Origin: Halomonas sp.
GTDB lineage: Bacteria; Pseudomonadota; Gammaproteobacteria; Pseudomonadales; Halomonadaceae
Length of the DNA stretch: 40,160 nt
Direction of reading: 5' to 3'
NCBI RefSeq assembly: GCF_007692655.1
Contig: NZ_REBQ01000110.1
Span: 1-40,160, forward strand
Below, one piece after another: positions 1 to 6,582 of this stretch. Made by a program: the position numbers and the translations under genes. The number at the start of each line of letters is the position of its first letter. The first letter of the stretch is position 1. The notes under the pieces were generated by a model. It was given only the letters and a program-made list of their open reading frames with translations, searched no databases and was not told the origin of the DNA.

Positions 1-27
1 CATTGAAACTATTAGGGTGTTAAATGC

Positions 28-225
28 CTACAGGTTATTGGCCCATTCATCCGCTTTGCGCTCAGCTTCTTCACGAGCCAAACCGTATTTTTGCTGAAGC
101 TTGCCAACGAGCTGATCTTTTTTCCCGCCAATCTGATCAAGCTCGTCATCGCTAAGTTCACCCCAGCTGGAACGTGCCTTTCCTTTCATTTCTGTCCATT
201 TTCCTTCGATCTGATCCCAGTTCAT
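28..225 (-). CDS. CsbD-like stress response protein
   Basis: A 65-residue hydrophilic protein beginning MNWDQIEGKW and rich in Lys, Glu and Trp, with the typical CsbD-family pattern of an N-terminal NWDQIEGKW block followed by KGKA and a Gly-Lys-rich middle. Members are small cytoplasmic proteins induced by general stress; their biochemical role is unknown. The longer in-frame extension upstream has no family resemblance. The ATG at 225 is chosen because AAGGAG precedes it by about eight bases and because 60-70 residues is the usual family length. A second CsbD-like gene lies at 34854-35033. Confidence 0.9.
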   Translation of the reverse strand: MNWDQIEGKWTEMKGKARSSWGELSDDELDQIGGKKDQLVGKLQQKYGLAREEAERKADEWANNL

Positions 226-758
226 CGCATCGCTCCTTGAAAATAGTGAACTTGATAAGTCATCTATTAGGTTAGACGAAATATGCACGAGTGCAAGCCC
301 ATGATTCACTATGGTGTAAGATTGGAGGTTCAAGGTGGCAGGCGTTAAAAAACTGGTCATCAGCAAAATGCGGTGTTAGGATGCGCACTCCTCGCATGTG
401 TTGACCCCTCCATCACGACGATAAGCGTTCGCTTGTGTAGTTTTTATACGCAATGACGCTTGCGGGAACATCTCGCCAATTGCTAGATGTTCATTGCTGT
501 GTAGATGGCGCGCCTCCAGTATTTCACCACACGGGTGAAATCGGCGCAGAAGGTCGCCACAACGATTGGCCCGTGAAAGCGGTGTTTGCCAACCGGATGC
601 TAGGTGCGACCGGCGTCTCCGACTCCATTGATGGCTATGACCGCTTAGGCGGTGCCTGTTTCAACAACGATCACATTTTATGTCGTTGTGTGATGACAGA
701 GTCAGGGACGCTTACGATGTTTTTTGCCGGTACTTGCCGGCCTACCAAGGTGTGATTA
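226..758. other. Long intergenic stretch, probable helicase leader
   Basis: About 530 bases separate the CsbD-like gene (-) from the RNA helicase (+). The first part should hold the csbD promoter. The part from about 450 to 758 contains an open frame of 100 codons (453-755), but it has no Shine-Dalgarno sequence before its ATG and a composition unlike a folded protein (for example NNDHILCRC near its end). I read the stretch as non-coding. It contains local hairpins, for example at 520-540 and 664-689 (ACAACG/CGTTGT plus ACAT/ATGT around a TTT loop). E. coli deaD mRNA is known to have a very long 5' leader, so a regulatory leader is a reasonable inference. Confidence 0.4.
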
Positions 759-2477
759 ATGACCTCGACTTCTGTCGCCTCGCCGAGCTTCGGCGATCTG
801 GCTCTATTGCCTGCCGTTCTGTCTGCTGTTGAAGCACAGGGCTACCTAATCCCTTCGCCGATCCAGGCGCAAACCATTCCTGCGCTGCTAGAAGGCCGCG
901 ATATGCTGGGTCAAGCCCAGACAGGTACGGGTAAAACTGCTGCGTTTGCTTTGCCGCTATTGTCACGTTTAGAACTTCAGCGCCGCGAACCGCAAGTGCT
1001 AGTGATGGCACCGACCCGCGAGCTAGCTCAGCAAGTAGCTGCTTCGTTTAGTAAATATGGTCAAAACCTCAAAGGTCTCGAAGTTGCGATCCTTTGTGGC
1101 GGTCAAGAGTATCGTGAACAGCTGGGCGCATTGAAGCGTGGCGCTCAGGTAATCGTTGGCACCCCAGGCCGGATTATCGATCACCTGGATCGTGGCAGTC
1201 TTAAGCTTGATGGTCTGTCTGCGCTTGTGTTGGACGAAGCTGATGAAATGCTGCGCATGGGCTTTATCGACGACGTAAAACGCGTGGTTGCCGATACCCC
1301 GAAAGATGCTCAGCGTGTGTTCTTCTCGGCCACGTTGCCGACGGAAATTGAGCGCATTGTTAACCGTTACCTGGTTAACCCGGTGAAGGTAGCCATTGAG
1401 TCTGGCACCACCACCGGCGAAAACATTGAACAGCGCATTGTACGCGTTGACGGCGGCGCTAAGCTTGAAGCCCTGTCGCGTATTCTTGAAGTTGAACCGG
1501 TCGACGGGGCTATCGTCTTCGTACGTACCCGTGCTGCTTGTACCACGCTGGTTGAGCAGTTGACTGCTCGCGGTGTGAACGCTGCTGGCCTGTCGGGTGA
1601 CCTGGATCAGAGTCTGCGCGAGCGTACCATCACGCGTTTGAAGCGTGGCAAAGTCGACGTGCTGATCGCCACTGACGTGGCGGCGCGTGGTCTTGACGTA
1701 TCGCGTATTACCCACGTTATCAATTATGACCTGCCCCAAGACGCGGAAGCTTACACGCACCGTATTGGTCGTACTGGTCGTGCTGGTCGTAGCGGTATTG
1801 CAATTACCTTTGCTGGCTTCCGTGAAGCTCGCAAAGTGGGTTGGATGGAGCAGGCAACCGGTCAGAAAATGACGGAAATGCCGCTGCCTGATGAAGCCGC
1901 TATTCGCGCCCATCGCGATGACGTTTTCCATCAGCGCGTTATTGCGTCCTTAACCAAAGGCGCCGAAGAGCAGCGTGCTTTGATTGAGCGTCTGATCGAA
2001 GAAGGCCACGATCCGATCGATCTGACTTGCGCATTTGCCGCGATGGCACGTGCTGACGAAGCCCCGATTGGTCGTCTGCAAGCACCGCGTAAAGAGAAGC
2101 CCACGCGTGACGGCGCACCTGCCGGTAAGCCGGGCGCTCGTCGTGAACGCACTAGTAGCGGCCCGACCGAAGGCATGACGCGCTACCGCGTCTCGGTTGG
2201 TCACAAAGATGGCGTTAAGCCAGGCCAGCTAGTTGGTGCACTTGCTAACGAAGGTGGCATTGAAGGCGCGCGTATCGGACGTATCGATATCCGTAATGCT
2301 TTCTCTGTGGTGGAGTTGCCGAGTGGCCTGCCCTCGACGATTCTAGCCAAGATGGCACGTGCCCGTGTGGCCGGTCGTCCGCTGGAAATCAGCGAAGATA
2401 GCGCCCCGGCTGAGCGCGCACCGCGCCGCCGCCGTGACGAGGGCGATGCGCCCATTCGTCGCCGCGAACGCGCCTAA
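759..2477 (+). CDS. deaD: DEAD-box ATP-dependent RNA helicase, DeaD/CsdA type
   Basis: 572 residues. The helicase core motifs appear in order: Q motif region near residue 11-40, Walker A AQTGTGKT (53-60), PTRELAQQ (85-92), TPGRII (135-140), DEAD (159-162), SAT (190-192), then the second RecA domain ending with HRIGRTGRAGR. After a charged linker rich in Arg, Lys and Pro comes a DbpA-type RNA-binding domain (from about RYRVSVGHKDG to GRPLEIS) and a basic Arg-rich tail. This order is that of DeaD/CsdA, which unwinds structured RNA in ribosome assembly and mRNA decay, especially in the cold. The ATG at 759 follows AAGGTG. A terminator lies just downstream, so the gene is probably monocistronic. 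DeaD versus another DEAD helicase rests on the C-terminal domain. Confidence 0.93.
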   Translation: MTSTSVASPSFGDLALLPAVLSAVEAQGYLIPSPIQAQTIPALLEGRDMLGQAQTGTGKTAAFALPLLSRLELQRREPQVLVMAPTRELAQQVAASFSKYGQNLKGLEVAILCGGQEYREQLGALKRGAQVIVGTPGRIIDHLDRGSLKLDGLSALVLDEADEMLRMGFIDDVKRVVADTPKDAQRVFFSATLPTEIERIVNRYLVNPVKVAIESGTTTGENIEQRIVRVDGGAKLEALSRILEVEPVDGAIVFVRTRAACTTLVEQLTARGVNAAGLSGDLDQSLRERTITRLKRGKVDVLIATDVAARGLDVSRITHVINYDLPQDAEAYTHRIGRTGRAGRSGIAITFAGFREARKVGWMEQATGQKMTEMPLPDEAAIRAHRDDVFHQRVIASLTKGAEEQRALIERLIEEGHDPIDLTCAFAAMARADEAPIGRLQAPRKEKPTRDGAPAGKPGARRERTSSGPTEGMTRYRVSVGHKDGVKPGQLVGALANEGGIEGARIGRIDIRNAFSVVELPSGLPSTILAKMARARVAGRPLEISEDSAPAERAPRRRRDEGDAPIRRRERA

Positions 2478-2534
2478 GCCTTCGTTAGTGTAAGGATTGC
2501 TCAATTGCCGTTAAGCGGCACCTGAGAACATCTT

Positions 2535-2573
2535 AACGCCCCCGCTCCTTTACTGGTGCGGGGGCGTTTTTTT
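2535..2573 (+). terminator. Rho-independent terminator of the helicase gene
   Basis: An 11-bp GC-rich stem (AACGCCCCCGC at 2535-2545 paired with GCGGGGGCGTT at 2558-2568) closes a 12-base loop and runs into an uninterrupted T tract. It lies 58 bases after the helicase stop. It also rules out the longest possible start of the next gene, since that start codon (2556) would lie inside the hairpin loop. Confidence 0.93.
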
Positions 2574-2612
2574 GCTACCTTATTTACCATTCACCAAATC
2601 AAGGAAGAGGAT

Positions 2613-3299
2613 ATGGCAGCACTGCTACACGAATGGAATCTAGCGCCCAGAGAGGCGAGGGCACTGCAAACAGCGTTGGCCAAACGCTTGGAATTGGCTG
2701 ATCGCTTAGCGCCGGTTGAGCATATTGCCGGGGTGGATATTGGTTTTGAAGAGGGCGGCGAAGTCACCCGGGCGGCGGTGGTCGTACTGAAATGGGATCC
2801 AGCCAGCGCACCGGACTTAAGCGTGGTGGAGCAAGTGGTACACCGCGAACCCACCCGGATGCCCTATATCCCTGGCTTACTATCGTTTCGTGAAATTCCT
2901 GCGGCGTTGGGCGCATTTGAGAAGCTGAGCGTCATACCGGAACTCGTCATGGTCGACGGCCAAGGGGTTGCTCACCCACGCAGGCTTGGGGTGGCTGCTC
3001 ATTTAGGTCTGTGGCTGGATTTGCCGACCATCGGCATCGCCAAGTCACGCCTGTATGGCAAACACGCTGAGGTAGGCGAGCAGCGGGGCGATGTAACACC
3101 GCTTTATGCGGGTAGCGAGACGATCGGCGTGGTGCTGCGCTCACGCACCAAGGTCAAACCGGTGTATGTGTCGCCTGGGCATCGCATCACCCTTGAAACA
3201 TCTCTTGAATGGGTGATGCGATGCCTGGGGCGTACCAAACTGCCTGAACCGACACGCTTGGCGGATCGTTTAGCCTCACGTCGTGACCAGCGTAAGTAG
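2613..3299 (+). CDS. nfi: Endonuclease V (deoxyinosine 3' endonuclease)
   Basis: 228 residues, matching the family length (about 223 in E. coli). It cleaves DNA one phosphodiester bond 3' of deoxyinosine, starting repair of deaminated adenine. Visible catalytic features are GVDIGF with Asp42, the RMPYIPGLLSFRE block with Glu94, MVDGQG with Asp115 and HPRRLGVAAHLG, followed by the conserved IGIAKSRLYG and VSPGHRITL. The acidic residues are the expected metal ligands. The ATG at 2613 is preferred over the frame's upstream ATG because AAGGAAGAGG precedes it at 2601-2610 and the upstream one sits inside a terminator. The gene stands alone between that terminator and a convergent gene. Confidence 0.95.
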   Translation: MAALLHEWNLAPREARALQTALAKRLELADRLAPVEHIAGVDIGFEEGGEVTRAAVVVLKWDPASAPDLSVVEQVVHREPTRMPYIPGLLSFREIPAALGAFEKLSVIPELVMVDGQGVAHPRRLGVAAHLGLWLDLPTIGIAKSRLYGKHAEVGEQRGDVTPLYAGSETIGVVLRSRTKVKPVYVSPGHRITLETSLEWVMRCLGRTKLPEPTRLADRLASRRDQRK

Positions 3300-3328
3300 A
3301 GGGGTATTGCGAAGAGTTTTTTTAAGCG

Positions 3329-4045
3329 CTACACAAACCCTAAAAAGCGCTGCAGCAGGCTGGTCGCTTCTGGGGAATCGGTCACGTTAGCCAGCAGGCT
3401 TTCAGGATCCTCCCCCTGGTCACGCAAAGCGGCGCGTTGGCGCTCAATATAGGCGCGCATAACGGGCGCAGTAAACTCAGGGTGGAACTGCACGCTCCAC
3501 TGTCGCGGACCGTAGCGCAACGCTTGGTGAGCATCATGGCTATTGTGGGCCAGTATCGTGCTGCCGAAGGGGGGCTTCATAACCGACTGGGCGTGGGTAA
3601 GGTGAGCAGCAAAATGTTCAGGCAGTTGGCCAAATAGAGGGTCCTGTTGGCCACTCTGAGTGAGTCGCACTGAGCGAGTGCCGGACTCGCGGCCAGCAGG
3701 GTGGTAGTCGCTCACCCCACCAAAGGCAGCGGCCATTAGCTGGTGTCCATAGCATACCCCTAACATAGGGACGTCGCTGGCTAACGCCTCTTGAAGCCAT
3801 GGCTTAAGCGCTTCGCTCCAGGCTTCTGCCTCGCTGACCATACTGTGAGAGCCAGTGATCAAAATTCCCGCTAGCGTCTTTAAATCAGGTGCCTGCGGAG
3901 AGCGGGTGGCATCCCACACTTGTAAGTCTAAATGTGCTGGCAGCTCAGTGCTAAGCTGCTTTTCAAAGAGTGTTTCAAAATCACCGTGCTGGTCAACGAC
4001 TTCTGGAAAGGCGTCGCCGGTTTTAACTATTAAAACATTTGCCAT
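3329..4045 (-). CDS. Class I glutamine amidotransferase, GMP synthase-like
   Basis: 238 residues forming a single class I GATase domain. The nucleophile elbow MLGVCYGHQL places Cys98; the catalytic His188 and Glu190 are in VQFHPEF near the C terminus, so the triad is complete. There is no synthetase domain, so this is a stand-alone amidotransferase of the GuaA-N-like group, whose members hydrolyse glutamine or gamma-glutamyl compounds. The substrate cannot be told from sequence. It is convergent with nfi and divergent from tpx. A second, different GATase lies at 4701-5387 next to a predicted amidoligase; whether the two are linked is open. The ATG at 4045 has GAGGTGG upstream. Confidence 0.85.
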   Translation of the reverse strand: MANVLIVKTGDAFPEVVDQHGDFETLFEKQLSTELPAHLDLQVWDATRSPQAPDLKTLAGILITGSHSMVSEAEAWSEALKPWLQEALASDVPMLGVCYGHQLMAAAFGGVSDYHPAGRESGTRSVRLTQSGQQDPLFGQLPEHFAAHLTHAQSVMKPPFGSTILAHNSHDAHQALRYGPRQWSVQFHPEFTAPVMRAYIERQRAALRDQGEDPESLLANVTDSPEATSLLQRFLGFV

Positions 4046-4208
4046 GCCACCACCTCAGTGTGATGAAGCGAAAACGTTGAACAAAGACATTAGCGGGATG
4101 CCCGCAAAGACACAAAGATAGCCTACCATGGACGTCCGACAGAGGGCCTGCTCATAAAGGGGCCCTGCCACGTTTACCCCGAATGTTTAACACGACAAGG
4201 AGTTTGCA

Positions 4209-4709
4209 ATGCAAAAAATCACCCGAGCTGGTGAACCAATGGACGTCGCAGGTTTGCTACCAACAACAGGCCAAGAAGCGCCGGCGATGACGTTAACCAA
4301 CACTGACTTGCAAGACGTCACGTTGGATACGTACGCGGGCAAGCGCAAAGTGCTCAATATTATTCCCAGTGTGGATACGCCCACCTGCGCTATGTCGACC
4401 CGTCACTTTAACGAGCTGGCGTCTAATCTAGCGGACACAGTGGTATTAGTTGTTTCTGCGGATTTACCTTTTGCAGCCAAGCGTTTTTGCGGTGCAGAAG
4501 GGCTGGATAATGTTGAAACCTTGTCTACCTTTCGTCACCCCGAATTTCGCGAAGCCTGGGGTGTAGCGCTATGCAACAGCCCAATGGAAGGCCTCTGCGC
4601 CCGGGCCGTCGTGGTACTTGATGCCAACAACCGTGTGCTGCATAGCGAGCTGGTCAGTGAGCTGAAGAACGAACCGGATTACGATGCAGCATTAGCGGTA
4701 TTAAGTTGA
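4209..4709 (+). CDS. tpx: Thiol peroxidase Tpx (atypical 2-Cys peroxiredoxin)
   Basis: 166 residues, the standard Tpx length. The enzyme reduces hydrogen peroxide and alkyl hydroperoxides with electrons from thioredoxin. The peroxidatic cysteine lies in [16 protein letters not shown] and the resolving cysteine in [12 protein letters not shown], the spacing and context typical of Tpx rather than AhpC or Bcp. The ATG follows CAAGGAG by about seven bases. Its last nine bases overlap the 3' end of the opposite-strand amidotransferase gene that ends at 4701. Confidence 0.96.
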   Translation: MQKITRAGEPMDVAGLLPTTGQEAPAMTLTNTDLQDVTLDTYAGKRKVLNIIPSVDTPTCAMSTRHFNELASNLADTVVLVVSADLPFAAKRFCGAEGLDNVETLSTFRHPEFREAWGVALCNSPMEGLCARAVVVLDANNRVLHSELVSELKNEPDYDAALAVLS

Positions 4710-5387
4710 TAGCTGACGCTTAGCGTGACGCTGTGATGCCGTCACCAGCGCGCGAATTAAGCGCTGCTGGGGGCGGTTGAAAATCAGCCATTCAGGGTGC
4801 CACTGAACGCCGATCAGAAAGTCGTGATCGCGAGACTCAATGCCCTGTACCAAGCCATCCCTGTCTCTAGCGACGATTTCAATTCCTTTCCCCGCTTGAT
4901 AAACGGCCTGATGATGCAGGCTGTTGACCCGACACCAGGTGACGCCGAGCAAACGGTGCAGCTTGCTAGCACCGACAATATCAACGGTCTTACGCGGCAG
5001 TACCGTTCGGCGTCGCTTCAGGCCTTCATGGGTAGTATAGATGTCTGGATCAAGGGTCCCGCCAAGGTGTACGTTAATCAGCTGTGCACCCCGACAGATT
5101 CCTAACACAGGGGTATGCAGTGGGATAAAACGCTCAAGCAGCGCAAGTTCCAATTCATCCCGTGCGGGGTCCAGGCGCACATTAAGCTGCACCTCTCCGC
5201 CGTAAAGATGGGCTTGAATATCGTCGCCACCGCCGATGATCAAACCGTCAAGGCTAGGTGGTAATGGTCGCGATGGCGACAGCCGCAGCGGCTTACCGCC
5301 ATGGCGCCATACGGCAAACCAATCGAACCACCAAGCTAAGTGGCTTTTCTTGTCAGAGGTAGTGATTCCGATAAGCGGGCGACTCAT
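4701..5387 (-). CDS. Gamma-glutamyl hydrolase-like class I amidotransferase (peptidase C26)
   Basis: 228 residues of the PuuD/peptidase C26 type. It begins [12 protein letters not shown], has the IIGGGDDI loop, the nucleophile Cys98 in [13 protein letters not shown] followed by [10 protein letters not shown], and His197/Glu199 in VQWHPEW. The triad is complete. Known members cleave gamma-glutamyl bonds, as PuuD does with gamma-glutamyl-GABA. Here it is the second gene of a two-gene unit behind a predicted amidoligase, 53 bases downstream of it. The inference is that one enzyme makes an amide or gamma-glutamyl conjugate and the other cleaves it or supplies ammonia. I see no convincing Shine-Dalgarno sequence before the ATG at 5387, which may mean coupled translation or a different start. 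Confidence 0.85.
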   Translation of the reverse strand: MSRPLIGITTSDKKSHLAWWFDWFAVWRHGGKPLRLSPSRPLPPSLDGLIIGGGDDIQAHLYGGEVQLNVRLDPARDELELALLERFIPLHTPVLGICRGAQLINVHLGGTLDPDIYTTHEGLKRRRTVLPRKTVDIVGASKLHRLLGVTWCRVNSLHHQAVYQAGKGIEIVARDRDGLVQGIESRDHDFLIGVQWHPEWLIFNRPQQRLIRALVTASQRHAKRQLST

Positions 5388-5440
5388 GCAGATGATTACT
5401 CACAGTGTCAGGGTAAAGAGGAAGAGTACCTTAGAGCGCC

Positions 5441-6451
5441 TTAGCGTTTACGTTGCCACCAGTGGTGCAGTTTGTCGTTTAGGCGAGTTAGTAAAGGCCG
5501 GTTATGGTAGTCGGTATACTCCGCGCAGCGAGCCAGCAGCACCTCAGGATTAGACGCGAGCTTCTCAACTTCTACCCAACGATTCCATTCAACTACCGAC
5601 CCCCACCCTGGCTGGGAAAGCTGCGCGTTTGGAAGGCGGTAGTGGAAAGTAGGGCGTGGCTTGGTGAGCATTGCATGCAGCAACGCATGAGGGTGATCAG
5701 GGCATAAATAGGCAAATAATGGCAACATATCCAATTCGCGATTACGCGATGGGTTGTGGTGCAGGTAGTCGTCAATTAGCGTGCTGAGATCGGGTGAATA
5801 GCGTTTATCGAGTACTTTGAGCGTGTAGGCTTTGTTAAAGGGGTTGGCATGAGGAAGCATTTCGCGGGTGAAGTCGACTTTAATCTCGTCGCGTAGCCAG
5901 CCAGCCAGCAATAAGTAGGCGCGCAGCATGGCGAGCAAATAGTCGACGTCAAAGCGTTCCACCTCCGGGTTAAGGTGTAAACCGAATCCATATAGCAGGC
6001 TAGCATCGGTACCCTTGGCGCCATGCTCACGCAGTGTTTCGAACAGTGCGTCTAAATCTTCCAGCTCATCCCAGGGAATCGGTGGGCAAACGATTTCGGT
6101 GGGTACTAGACCGGTCACCATATCACCAATTAATTCACGGGTTTTTTGATGAAATTCGATGCGTCGCTGATGCTGATGGCGTGACCATTCACTGTCTTGG
6201 GTCTGGGGCTCTTCCAGCAACGATTTGTCGGGATGCGCATATTGAGTATCAAGCTCAATGCCAAATACGCCCCATCGGGTATTCTCTACCAGTAGCCGAT
6301 GAGGGCTTACCACGTTAAGCTCACCGCCAAATAGGTCACGCACAATCAATGCCGTGTCGTGGGGCGGAAGGCCAGCAAATTCAATTTCCACGCCCACACG
6401 CCGGGGGTTACCGTGACTGTTTAAGCGGTTAGGCGGAGCTTGTAGCGTCAT
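5441..6451 (-). CDS. Putative amidoligase (Amidoligase_2 family, ATP-grasp-like COOH-NH2 ligase)
   Basis: 336 residues. The N-terminal RRVGVEIEFAGL has the Gly-x-Glu-x-Glu signature of the Amidoligase_2 family, a predicted carboxylate-amine ligase group related to glutamine synthetase-like and ATP-grasp ligases. Further family-like blocks are WGVFGIELD, EIVCPPIPWDEL, YGFGLHLNPEVE, a long helical middle and RNRELDMLPLFAYL. It should join a carboxylate to an amine at the cost of ATP, but the substrates are unknown. The gene is first in a two-gene unit with a gamma-glutamyl-hydrolase-like amidotransferase, a pairing proposed in comparative genomic work on amidoligases by the Aravind group. The ATG at 6451 has only a weak AGGG upstream. 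It is divergent from mscS. Confidence 0.8.
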   Translation of the reverse strand: MTLQAPPNRLNSHGNPRRVGVEIEFAGLPPHDTALIVRDLFGGELNVVSPHRLLVENTRWGVFGIELDTQYAHPDKSLLEEPQTQDSEWSRHQHQRRIEFHQKTRELIGDMVTGLVPTEIVCPPIPWDELEDLDALFETLREHGAKGTDASLLYGFGLHLNPEVERFDVDYLLAMLRAYLLLAGWLRDEIKVDFTREMLPHANPFNKAYTLKVLDKRYSPDLSTLIDDYLHHNPSRNRELDMLPLFAYLCPDHPHALLHAMLTKPRPTFHYRLPNAQLSQPGWGSVVEWNRWVEVEKLASNPEVLLARCAEYTDYHNRPLLTRLNDKLHHWWQRKR

Positions 6452-6582
6452 CTCGACATCCCTGAGGTGAACGTTTAAGCGCTCAGCCTATCATAGTCAC
6501 GCGTTGAGACTTAGCGGGCGAATTAACTGACGCCGCAAACGCTAAACATGATGCCATTCGGGCTAATTTTCAGGAGTGAAGT

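Noticed and set aside
453..755. 100-codon open frame upstream of the helicase
   Set aside because: No Shine-Dalgarno sequence, cysteine-rich without a pattern, and inside a likely leader. Kept only as a possibility in the leader entry.
1023..1931. 302-codon open frame antisense to the helicase gene
   Set aside because: It lies wholly opposite a strongly conserved DEAD-box gene, has a Thr/Ser/His-rich composition without motifs and no ribosome site. It is a by-product of codon bias.
2556..2612. Longer start for endonuclease V
   Set aside because: The upstream ATG falls in the loop of the helicase terminator, and the 19 extra residues have no counterpart in the family.
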